From positions 3,596,001-3,660,000 of the forward strand of contig OX485804.1 of assembly GCA_950295325.1 (NCBI GenBank): a stretch of 64,000 bases of DNA, in the 5' to 3' direction. A program made the translations under genes and the position numbers. This DNA is from Polytrichum commune. Taxonomy: Eukaryota > Streptophyta > Polytrichopsida > Polytrichales > Polytrichaceae. The notes beneath the pieces are model-generated. The model was given only the letters and a program-made list of their open reading frames with translations, did no database searches and had not been told where the DNA came from. Positions 23,756 to 32,379 of the stretch are shown here, one piece after another; position 1 is the stretch's first letter; every line of letters begins with the position of its first letter.

Positions 23756-24547
23756 CAGGGTTGTCTATTGTGTCGTGACGGAGGCTAATCCCGACATAAT
23801 GTCGTGGCGTCACGACATGTATCTGTCACGACATTATGCCGGATGCCGTCTTTATCCTGACGAACTTGAATTTTACCGTATTTTTTTGTGTAATTACATT
23901 ACCCCAATCAGGACACGTAGGATTTACGATGTCCACGTATGGTGCCATGTTAGCAAAGTAGAGGTAAAGTGGGGAAAAAAATTACTAGCGCCCGTCCCCC
24001 CCCCCCCCGTTCCCCCCGCTCCCTACGTTCCCCTCCCCCATCCGGCCCCCCCCCCCAATCCGGCACCCGGCCCCCCCCCCCCATCCGAACCCGCCCTCCC
24101 CCCCCATCCGAACCCGCCCTCCCCCCCCAACCAATCCGACCCCCCCCCTAATCCGAACCCCCTCCCCCCCCCCAATCCGAACCCCAATCCGGCCCCCATC
24201 CGTACCCCATCCGGCGTTCCCCCCGTCCGCATCCGTTCCCGCCCCCGTCCCCGTCCGCTCCGTTCCCCTCCCCCCCACACCCTCATTTGTCATATTTTAC
24301 TACTTTGATTTTAACATAATGATAAACACAAAGGCAAAATGATTTACCTGGCAAGGGAAATATACACATCCACGTCGGATTTTTTTGCCACATTGGATGC
24401 CACCTTGGCAAGAAGGTAAGTATTTTACCCACCCTACTAGCTTCCCCCTAGTATGACCCTACGTGGACCCTATTATGTCGTGACGGAGGGGTCCGCCCCG
24501 ACACGACACGTCATGACGGTGGCAGGACGTCGCGATAGACAACCCTG
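23756..24547. mobile_element. 792-bp non-autonomous hAT transposon
   Basis: Perfect 13-bp terminal inverted repeats, CAGGGTTGTCTAT and ATAGACAACCCTG, with a perfect 8-bp target-site duplication TCGGTAAG at 23748-23755 and 24548-24555. CAGGG termini and 8-bp duplications define the hAT superfamily. Both subterminal regions are rich in GTCGTGACGG/CGTCACGAC motifs, as expected for transposase binding sites. There is no transposase; the middle is a C-rich tract. It lies inside the integrase of the Gypsy pseudogene, and removing it restores a continuous frame across the joint. Confidence 0.92.
23993..24285. repeat. extreme C-rich strand-asymmetric tract
   Basis: About 290 bp on the plus strand made of C runs of 4-12 broken by ATCCG, AATCCG and AACCCG. 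G occurs almost only in CG or CCGG contexts. The minus strand is correspondingly G-rich, with many runs of four or more G and clear G-quadruplex potential. It lies within the hAT element and makes long proline-rich or glycine-rich frames by composition alone. Confidence 0.9.
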
Positions 24548-25367
24548 TCGGTAAGCACCACTGCAAATGTATGCATAACGCAATGTGTCATGGTGCTGAG
24601 CAATGGACAAATTCTCTATGGCCATAGGCATGGCCCTCTGGAAGAATTGAGCCCACTCCTGCAAACACTCTGTCCAAATGTTTGGGTTATCCAAATCCAT
24701 GACATGAGCTAATTTCTCCCGAATAAAAGTCGGGAGTACAGACTCACGTCCATACAACAATTAATATGGGTTGTAAGACGCCAAAGAGGCATGCCTACTA
24801 AATTAATAGCCCATAGCAATCCAAGGTAACATAAGACTCCCAATCCCGGTGGCTCCCTCGAAGTAATCCAAACTTCCTCAAGCCACGCTTGATTATCTGA
24901 ACAACCCGTTCAGCCAAACCATCAACCTCCGGATGATCCCGAGAGGTGGTGCGGTGATCTATGAGCGCTTTAATGCACAACTCCTCAAAAACACCGAGGA
25001 ACTCCTTCCCTTGATCCGTCAATATCTTAGCCGGTACTCCAAAACGTGCCAACACACGATCCAAAAAGGCGGCCGTGGCCAACTCTGCAAATTTTTGACG
25101 TAGAGCAACAAGTTCAATTCACTTGCTAAAATGCTCCACCATCACCAACACGTACTTTGCTTCACGTAGTGTGGCAACCAACGGTCTTGCAAAGTCCAAC
25201 GACCAACGGTAGCCTAATCCAAGTTTCTCGTACACTTGTCGCACCAAGGACGCCCTCTGATCCGGCCTAGGGACGATACGCTTTGTCCCATCCGGCCACA
25301 ATCGAAATAACAAACCATTCTCCCAACGGAACCTTATTAAACGATCTCCAATCCTATCCCTCTCCAT
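24473..25367 (-). pseudogene. Gypsy integrase (degenerate)
   Basis: Minus-strand pieces of the DDE integrase core. SLDFARPLV holds the first Asp (about 25210), ILTDQGKEF the second (about 25015) and DHPEVDGLAERVVQ the Glu (about 24910). Downstream LLYGRES / PTFIREKLAHV and YAYICSGAY wording is the usual C-terminal stretch. The upstream HHCC zinc-binding domain is missing: the frame jumps from VRQVYEKLG straight to LGYRWSLDF, so about 50 residues have been deleted. The core has stops and frame breaks, and the hAT interrupts it at 24547. Confidence 0.85.
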
Positions 25368-25568
25368 TGCCGAGGTAGACGAAGGAAAAGTCCTTTGCTG
25401 AAGCTTATGTAATACGGGAAAATCCTCTCATATATCCGCAATAGCTTAAGGTCGATCAGTCTCATCATCCGAGCCCTGTATCGGAACTTCAACAGCCATA
25501 CCAAAAAAAAAAATGAGATAAGCAGCCGCGTGCAAACCTGGAACCGTCTCCCAATCACAATCTACATG

Positions 25569-25859
25569 CTACTTGGCCCCAGTCAAGTCCTCATCCGAAG
25601 GACTTGGATTGCGTGAGAGTCCATCTACATTCAAGTTGGTAATCCCAACACGGTGCACCACCTCAAAGTCATACTCCTGGCGCAACAAAGCCCACTTGGC
25701 GAGCTTGCCAATAAGCTTATTTGACTCCATGAGCCACCGTAAGGACTGATGGTCAGTCACCAAAGTAAAACGTTGACCATAAAGATATGGCCGGAAATGA
25801 ATAACAGCCCATACCGCCGCCAATGTTTCTCCCTCGTAGGACGAATAATTGGCCTCCAC
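25569..25859 (-). pseudogene. Gypsy RNase H domain (degenerate)
   Basis: NYSSYEGETLAAVWAV, LVTDHQSLRWLM and EVVHRVGITNLNVDGLSRNP are the standard Gypsy RNase H blocks on the minus strand. The upstream part carrying the first catalytic residues is broken across frames between 25860 and 26050. Confidence 0.85.
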
Positions 25860-26052
25860 TATATTATTGCTTCACGAAGCGTAAGCAACAACATACTTCC
25901 GGCCAAAATCATCCTTCTAAGTGAATGCAAACCCAATGAATTTCAGTCCGTATGCAACTGGAAGGATTTGGAGGCATCTAGACGTCGAAGCATTGGAGCC
26001 ACACCCAATTTCTGCTTCAATGTCTCAAACGCATGTTGTTGCTCACGACCCC

Positions 26053-26892
26053 TCAAGTCCAAGGTTGGTCATTGTTTATGAAAATGGTGAGAGGCTTGGC
26101 GATCAAACTAAAGTTCTTGACGAATCGACGATAATAATTCACCAAGCCCAAGAAAGCATGAAGTCTCGGCACATCGACTGGTACCGGGATCTTCCGCAAA
26201 GCATCCACCTTAGCTTGTTGAACCCCAAGACCTCCTAGAATAATCATATGACCTAGATATGCTAGTCGGTCACGGAAAAACTTGCACTTGCCATGGTGCA
26301 AGCGTAATCTTCACCGCCACAACCGCTCAAAAACGGCTTGCAGATGCCTTACATGCTCCTGTGGTGTTTTGCTGAAAATGATCACGTCATCAATGTAATA
26401 CCGAGCAAAGGGCAAGCCAGAGAAGACTTGGTCCATCATTCTCTAAAACTCAGCAAACGCATTCTTGAGTCCAAATGAAAGAAACTTCCAATGATACAGT
26501 TGATCCTTCCCATCATAATCAACTCCCCAAAATACGGTTTTCACTTGATCTCCCGAAAGTAATGGGAGTTGGTGATAGCGGGATCTCAAGTCTAGGGTGC
26601 AAAAGACTTGAGAAAATCCGATGGCATCAAACAACTCCTCGGGGATTAGCATGGGATACCGATCCAACTTGGTTTTCCGATTAACTGAACAGTAATCCCC
26701 GCACATTTACTTCTTTGTCCAATTTCCAAATATATCATTCTTTGATGGCATGATCGTAGGACAAACATACTCCCCGTTGGAAAGTTCGGTTAGCTTTGTT
26801 GCTAAAAGCTCTCGACAGCGAGCATGAACGCCAATCCGCTCGGAAACAATGAGCCTATAAGGTCTCCGAAAAATGGGATGGTCATCCTCCAA
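26053..26892 (-). pseudogene. Gypsy reverse transcriptase (degenerate)
   Basis: Starts with EDDHPIFRRPYRLIVSERIG and continues through MPSKNDIFGNWTKK, MCGDYCSVNRKTKLDRYP, LDLRSRYHQLPLL and WKFLSFGLKNAFAEF. The catalytic box reads YYIDD, with codons at 26386-26400, in a frame next to the longest open pieces. The last part, KFFRDRLAYLGHMI and AFLGLVNYYRRFVKNF, leads into RNase H. Several stops and frameshifts are present, so it is inactive. Confidence 0.88.
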
Positions 26893-27375
26893 TTGAATGT
26901 GGATGGGATTTCCTTTATAACCTTCAAGATCCTAAAGGCTAAAAGCAAAACACCTCCGGTACGAGCAAATAAACGCTCGCACTTTCCATGCCTTAGCACC
27001 AGTGAGATGAAGGCCTAATTCCAATGGTCAATCATCAAACTTTGTGGTCTCCTTCTCCACCTAAGGGGAGCCACCTGATGCTGACACGGACTTTAACTGC
27101 GACTAAGAGGAGGGGGCATTAACCATGCCCCCAACCTCCGTGCTAGCAATAGAATCCGTCCCCTGTTCATCACCACCAATGTATGATTATGAAACCACTA
27201 CCGGAGGTGAAGAAGCCAAAGCAGTATAAACCCATTGAGCTCGAAGCTCCTCCATCACCTGCTATTCGAATCGAAATATTTGTTCAGCTTCTCCAATCAT
27301 GATCTCAATTTCCTTCTCTATGGATGTGGACCGATGTGCCCCCTGACCAAAGTCCTCTGCCTCCAGAGACAACAA

Positions 27376-28420
27376 CTAATCATCATGATGCCATTGCAAT
27401 GCAAGGCATAAACCAACAATCCACACCAGGGTATGAAGATCCATGGTTTGGCCTAACACAAAACGTCGTTGGCCCTCAGAAAAGCCAGAATTTGCGGTGG
27501 TGCTAGTGCGAAATCCCATGGCACGCTCCCGTTTGTCAGCCAATAATTCGGTGTGGGTTTTGGTGTGAGCATCCCACACCATACCCGGCCCCCAATCGCA
27601 AAATGTGAATAATTGTGGAAACGTTATGAACGTGGGGAAGGCCCTCCGTGGTGTCCCCACTTTGTTGACCAATGCCAACGGGAGTAAATCATCTCGAACA
27701 ACCGGCAAAGAGGTCTGGTTTGGATCCAAGATGTCATCCATCTTCTTATCAAAAGATGGAGGCACTACAGAAAATGTTGCAACTAAAGTGGATAACGGTG
27801 CGAGGTTGGTCCAAATCCACTGAGGTCGGTGGGAATAAGAACCAACGCTCGCGGCATCCACAAAAATGGGATTTCCAAGGTGTTGACAAACATAATGTCG
27901 GCCTTCCAAAACCTTGGCCCGAGAGTCTCCCAACAGAGGTACATTCTCAAAGATATACCCTCGAGGGGAATGTTGGTGGGCAAACCATCACTACATGAGC
28001 CAGATGAGGTCTCAGAATATACTAGACCTGGGATCCTCTAGATCTCGGCCTGCTCCAGCACGGGAGTGGCTCTGGCATGGCCATCCCGCGATCACATATC
28101 CACCGGACCCAAGTGTCGTAAATCTGCCTCACTGAGAAGTGTAACATCACGAGGGAGACGTGCAAAACACCCATGAATGGCAGTCGGGTGTAACTACTAT
28201 GGGTATAACACCATCAACTAGTCGAAATGGTGACGAGCCACACGGGTGGACACTTGACTGTTGTCCACATAGACATACCGTCGAACCGTGAGTCCAGCGT
28301 CCAATACGGCCGTCAATCCTGTTCCAATGCCCCCAAACACTTCCACCAAAGTAATCCCCTTGTCTGGTGGGCGCCACAAAATGGGTGTACCAATACCGAT
28401 GGGCTATCCAATATGACCGG
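27376..28420 (-). pseudogene. retrotransposon-encoded cytosine-5 DNA methyltransferase (DNMT3-like, degenerate)
   Basis: Located between the protease-like and RT segments on the minus strand. Visible methyltransferase motifs: motif I as LVEVFGGIGTGL (about 28316-28350, SAM binding) followed by YVYVDNSQ (motif II); motif IV as IAGWPCQSH (about 28066-28092), with the catalytic Cys of PCQ; motif VI as FENV (about 27940-27951); HRPQWIWTNL (about 27804-27835), resembling the HRARYFWGN block of DNMT3-type enzymes; and a C-terminal ERAMGF...EGQRRFVLGQ block (27451-27550), like the ERxFGF...ARQxLLGxS end of DNMT3/DRM proteins. A stop after ARHHFD and frame changes near motif IV show it is dead. A functional ancestor would transfer methyl groups to cytosine in DNA; here it would be part of the retroelement polyprotein. 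Confidence 0.85.
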
Positions 28421-28743
28421 TGTCGTAGAACCAAGAGAGAGAATAATGTCCTCACATCGTCGGAGTAGCTCTGTGAAATCGCGCCAAGGAAGAAGAGAGG
28501 ATCCTTGGGATGACGTACCAATGCACTTTGAGGTGCCATCTCCTGTTGATCCTCAACACTCCCCATAAATGCCAAACACTCCTCCAATAATGAAGAACCA
28601 TAGGGCAATGTGCCAATAAAAACACCATACCTAAAAACCATGAATAATGCTACTATGGTAGTGGCGGCCGCAAATGCCACAGGAAGAAATTCGTTGCGGC
28701 CATCTCTAGCCGACCAACCTAGTTGGATCCACGCCTCCTCAAT
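28421..28743 (-). pseudogene. Gypsy polyprotein linker between protease and methyltransferase
   Basis: Minus-strand frame with VAFAAATTIVALFMVFRYG, SLLEECLAFMGS, EDQQEMAPQS and RHPKDPL wording, then frame loss before methyltransferase motif I. No catalytic domain recognised. It appears to be the spacer joining the protease region to the methyltransferase in this element. Confidence 0.6.
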
Positions 28744-29073
28744 CTAGTTGTCCAAACCAAAACCGAGGGGGTAAAATGCTTGTTGACCAACTAAAATGTC
28801 ATAGTTGGTCGCATCTGTTACCGTACACCTGAGAAAAAGAGGTGCGGGTGGATCTTCAAGCTTCACTTGGAAGCTACGATGTAGTGACTCCTGAGTATAA
28901 CCAGTGGCTGCTCCACGTGGCCAATGGATGTGACTATGGTAAATGGGCAAGGAACCAAGTTGTCGGCCGTCAACCGCATCGACTACGCAAGCTTTTTGCC
29001 AATCATAACACACTAGGAAGCAAGTCAAATAATGTTGCCCGAGCCCGACTAACCACTGAAACGCCGGAATCAT
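28744..29073 (-). pseudogene. retropepsin-like region of the Gypsy polyprotein
   Basis: Minus-strand frame containing RSFQVKLEDPPAP, FLRCTVTDATNYDILVGQQA and YPLGFGLDN. The YDILVGQ block resembles the C-terminal half of retroelement aspartic proteases; the DSG-type catalytic loop is not clearly preserved. Upstream (29074-29640) only scattered matches in broken frames (e.g. NDSGV, NGQELT) are seen. Confidence 0.6.
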
Positions 29074-29624
29074 TCATCATACGTACGACGCTAGGTCGAA
29101 TGCCTTGATTATCGCAAGCAGGTCAAACAACTACATCTGAGAGATAAGTTGCGTCTGCAGAGGATGGTGATTCATAAGATGATGTTAGCTCTTGGCCATT
29201 CGAGGCGTGTGCGTCAAAAGACGCAATGGCCTCCGCTGCAAGCTTCGTTGTTGTCTGGCCGTTTCTTTAGATCCTCCGTGGTAGGAAGGTCAGCGTTGGC
29301 TTGAGCTACAGTTGAGTAGAAGACGGGGGTGCCTTTTCTTCCAAAATCCTACTTGCTAGGTGAAAAACCTTAGCTAGTTGGATGTCGGATGACGACCACT
29401 CCATCGTTGTGAGCAAAGTTATGTATAACACTTTGGATGCCAAAGTGTACACCACGTTGGTCGCCGAATTCGAAGCCTCCAAGTTCGAATTACGACCACT
29501 GACAGATTGGACAACATCCGCCCATCCAGAAGACAATGACAGACGTGTCTGACAAATCTGATCCGCAGGACCATTGTCTCGAGCTCGTAAGTTGTCTACA
29601 TACTGTCTATTAATTATTATTACC

Positions 29625-29932
29625 ATGATAAGATAGTAATTAGTAAATAATAATTAATAGACAATCATTATTAAAAAATAGTATATAATCAATTATATAT
29701 ATAATATAGCCCAAATAATAAATAAAATAGTAAAATAGTAAATAGTAAAAATAAATAGTAAATAATTGACTATAGATAGTAATTAATATACTAAAAACAA
29801 TACATAGTAGACAATAGATAATAAATAATAGACCGTAAATAATACATAACATACTACAAACAATAAACAATAGGTATTAAATAGTATATAATATACTACA
29901 AATAATAAATAATAGACAATGTATAGTAATCG
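29625..29932. repeat. A/T-rich degenerate TAAATAGTA simple repeat
   Basis: Long run of AATAGTAAATAG, AATAATAAATA and ATAGACAATA-type words, similar to 22325-22498 on the other side of the Gypsy element. Confidence 0.75.
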
Positions 29933-29964
29933 TCACATACAAAAGTTTGGAGCACTCTCCACTT

Positions 29965-30150
29965 ACCATGTGTGGTGTGATGACCTAGTGGTTAAGGCCG
30001 GTAAGTGGGAGTCACGAGGTGCAAGGTTCGAATCCCTTGACCTCCGACTAGACTTAACTTACTAGGTGGCTACACCGAAGGTAACTAGCGTGCGGTAGGC
30101 ACATACAATAGGAATCTTCTTGTCAGCTATACATAGCTTCTATTGAGATA
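29965..30150 (+). mobile_element. tRNA-derived SINE
   Basis: Contains an RNA polymerase III A box (TGACCTAGTGGTTAAGG, about 29974-29990) and a perfect B box (GGTTCGAATCC, about 30024-30034) at normal spacing. The flanks cannot form a tRNA acceptor stem, so it is a SINE head rather than a tRNA gene. It is followed by a non-tRNA body and an AT-rich end. A 9-bp CACATACAA at 29934-29942 and 30100-30108 could be a TSD, but the body seems to continue past it. Confidence 0.75.
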
Positions 30151-30929
30151 AATATGTAAATATGAATAAAATTACCACCAAATTTACCCATACTAAAAAA
30201 TTACCGCCATAGTGAAATTTGTACATGTGTTTATCACGACATGATTTTGACATCCCGTTTCTTAAAATATAAGACAAGTGCAAGAAGACAATATTTCTAC
30301 AGTGGTTGCAACTTCTACGACATGTGTTATGGTCCTTGAAAAGTGTTAGTTTTGTGTCCTTTTTTGTGTGGGAAAGGACCCTCTTTCCTACTAATGTGTA
30401 CGCCCTTTTGCCTGTGAAACTAGTTCATTGGCAACAAAACACACACGGAACCCCGAACCGAAAGGAAGACGTCAACTTCAAGCCCCATCCATGCAAGCCT
30501 TGCAAAGCCAATACTAGGTAGGTAACTTATGGCCCATGTTCTTTTGAGATCCAAAGGAGGGGCTCCAAACCCACATGGGCCATCGAGGACCCAAAAATGT
30601 CATTCGCTCGAAAGGGCTTGAACTAACCCCACCCCCCAATTTGCGGTCGAAACCGAGGCCCCACTTCTTCTTCTCAAGTCCAAGTTCGGCAACCGCATTA
30701 ATGAGATCTAAGAGCTTTCGCATGCCGTCATACATTTTCTATCGTGCCCCCGAGGTTGGTACAATATAGGGTGACATTCTCCCCTTGCATGTAGCTTGTC
30801 AAGCGGCATGACGTAACTTGTATAGATAGCTTTGTGTCAAATCAATGCGAATGTGTGTGCCCACTATTAGGTGTACCTTTTTGTGAATAATATACTCTCA
30901 TTGTCACCGTCTTGCCACCACACCACATG
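30151..30929. other. gene-free stretch
   Basis: A few short frames (about 70 codons) on both strands at 30510-30770 without recognisable domains. Confidence 0.4.
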
Positions 30930-30938
30930 GATCACGTG

Positions 30939-31922
30939 GGAGGATGTTAAGTTCCCCCGAACTTCTCGGGGGAGGTGGATTCGGGCAGAGCAGCCGACTA
31001 TCCAAAAAAACCATAATTTTTAGACCTGACCGAAATTTTTTGCCCGCCCGCCCGATTTCGAAAAAATCATGGCCCTTGCATTCTTGAAGGCCACTTATCC
31101 ACAAAGCCCATATTGAGTGCACTTCACCTTTAAGATCCAAAATCCAATATGTATATTCACTTCCATTGAATAAATAAGCAATTGACTAGGATTTCATTTT
31201 CAAAGTGAAACCGCCAATAAAGCATGTAATTAACTTGGAAGTCAAAAATATTACAAAACCCTCATTACATTGAGGTTATAATTTCTGTGACTTACCATTG
31301 AAAAGGTCTTAATTAGGCTTAATTAATTTGGTAAGCATGCTTTCTGATTTAATTGGGCTTAATTAAAATTAATGAGGATTCATTAGAATTAATCATATTC
31401 AATCACACCTAATTAGTTAAATGCGTATGAAAACTTTGTGAAAGTAGAGGGTATTAACTAAACAATTATTATTAATATTTAACATATAAAAAACAAATCA
31501 CTAATTTTAGTTCCATTCTAGAATGACAAAGACCCTTTCAATGGTATGTCACAAAAATTATAACCTTAGTGCTAATGAGGGTTTTGTAATATTTTTGACT
31601 TCCAAGTTAAATACATGCTTTATTGGCAGTTTCACTTTGAAAATGAAATCCCAACCATTTTCTTATTTACTTAATAAAAGTGAACATATATTTTGGATTT
31701 TGGACCTTGAGTGAAGTGCACTCAATATAGGATTTGTGGATAAGTGGCCTTTAAGAATGCAAGGGCCATGGTTTTTTCGAAATTGGGTGGGCGGGCGGGC
31801 ATGCAACAATTTTTGGTTGGGTCTAGAAAATTTGGATTTTCTAGACGGGCGGATGCCCCTACCCGAATCTACCTCCCCTAAAAAGTTCATGGGGGGGGGG
31901 GTGGGGGAACTTAATGTCCTCC
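30939..31922. mobile_element. Mutator-like foldback element (non-autonomous)
   Basis: 984-bp element with long terminal inverted repeats of about 380-400 bp (30939-31315 against 31525-31922). The ends read GGAGGATGTTAAGTTCCCCC and, in reverse complement on the right, GGAGGACATTAAGTTCCCCC. It is flanked by a perfect 9-bp duplication GATCACGTG at 30930-30938 and 31923-31931. Nine-bp duplications with long TIRs starting in GG are the hallmark of Mutator-like elements. The AT-rich loop (about 31316-31524, TTAATTA-rich) has no transposase. A G run near 31890-31906 lies in the right TIR. Confidence 0.88.
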
Positions 31923-31931
31923 GATCACGTG

Positions 31932-32379
31932 TAGCAAGTGAATTCCAAATTCATATTCTATGGATTTTGTAACCATCTAGTGGTCAGGAACTAGTGCTAA
32001 CACCTTTGGCATATTTCCAAGCTATCATAATTTAAGTCATGTTCCTTTGGATGCGAGTCTATCGAGCATGAACATGATATGTAGAGTAGAGGCACTCATA
32101 ACCGATCACTTCAGAGATTTTGCGCCAACTTTGGAGAAGTATAAGGCAATGCAAATTTTTCCCGCGTAAGATTTACAAAGACGAAAATCAAGCGGACTGT
32201 GAATTTTTGGTATTTTTATTCATTAGATTGAAATTACTGTGACTTTTTAAAGCCAAAAGTTGGCCTGAACACATTACCAATGTCTACAGTCTATCATAAC
32301 TGCTCTTTTTTAGACGAATTCCTTCTCACTTGAGTAGGGGCATATGTCAAAGCACTATCCAATCCTTCGTGATACTTAA
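31932..32379. other. gene-free stretch
   Basis: Short spacer between the Mutator-like element and the large inverted repeat; nothing recognised. Confidence 0.4.

Larger units (their letters stand above)
22499..29640 (-). mobile_element. decayed Ty3/Gypsy retrotransposon carrying a DNA methyltransferase
   Basis: Order on the minus strand: retropepsin-like segment (29073-28744), cytosine methyltransferase (about 28420-27376), reverse transcriptase (26892-26053), RNase H (25859-25569), integrase (25367 down to 23685, interrupted), PHD-like finger (about 23513-23394), polypurine tract (23056-23046) and LTR. Protease-RT-RNase H-integrase order identifies Ty3/Gypsy. Many stops, frameshifts, one in-frame deletion in the integrase and a nested hAT show it is dead. 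The gag part and the 5' LTR were not found; the right limit is set where recognisable sequence stops and AT-rich simple repeat begins. Confidence 0.85.

Noticed and set aside
23700-24308. 202-codon proline-rich open frame on the plus strand and glycine-rich frames on the minus strand
   Set aside because: They are made by the C-rich tract inside the hAT element and span its left end; no codon structure or domain.
29974-30034. Possible tRNA gene from A and B boxes
   Set aside because: The sequence before the A box cannot pair with that after the B box as an acceptor stem, and the body continues; a SINE fits better.
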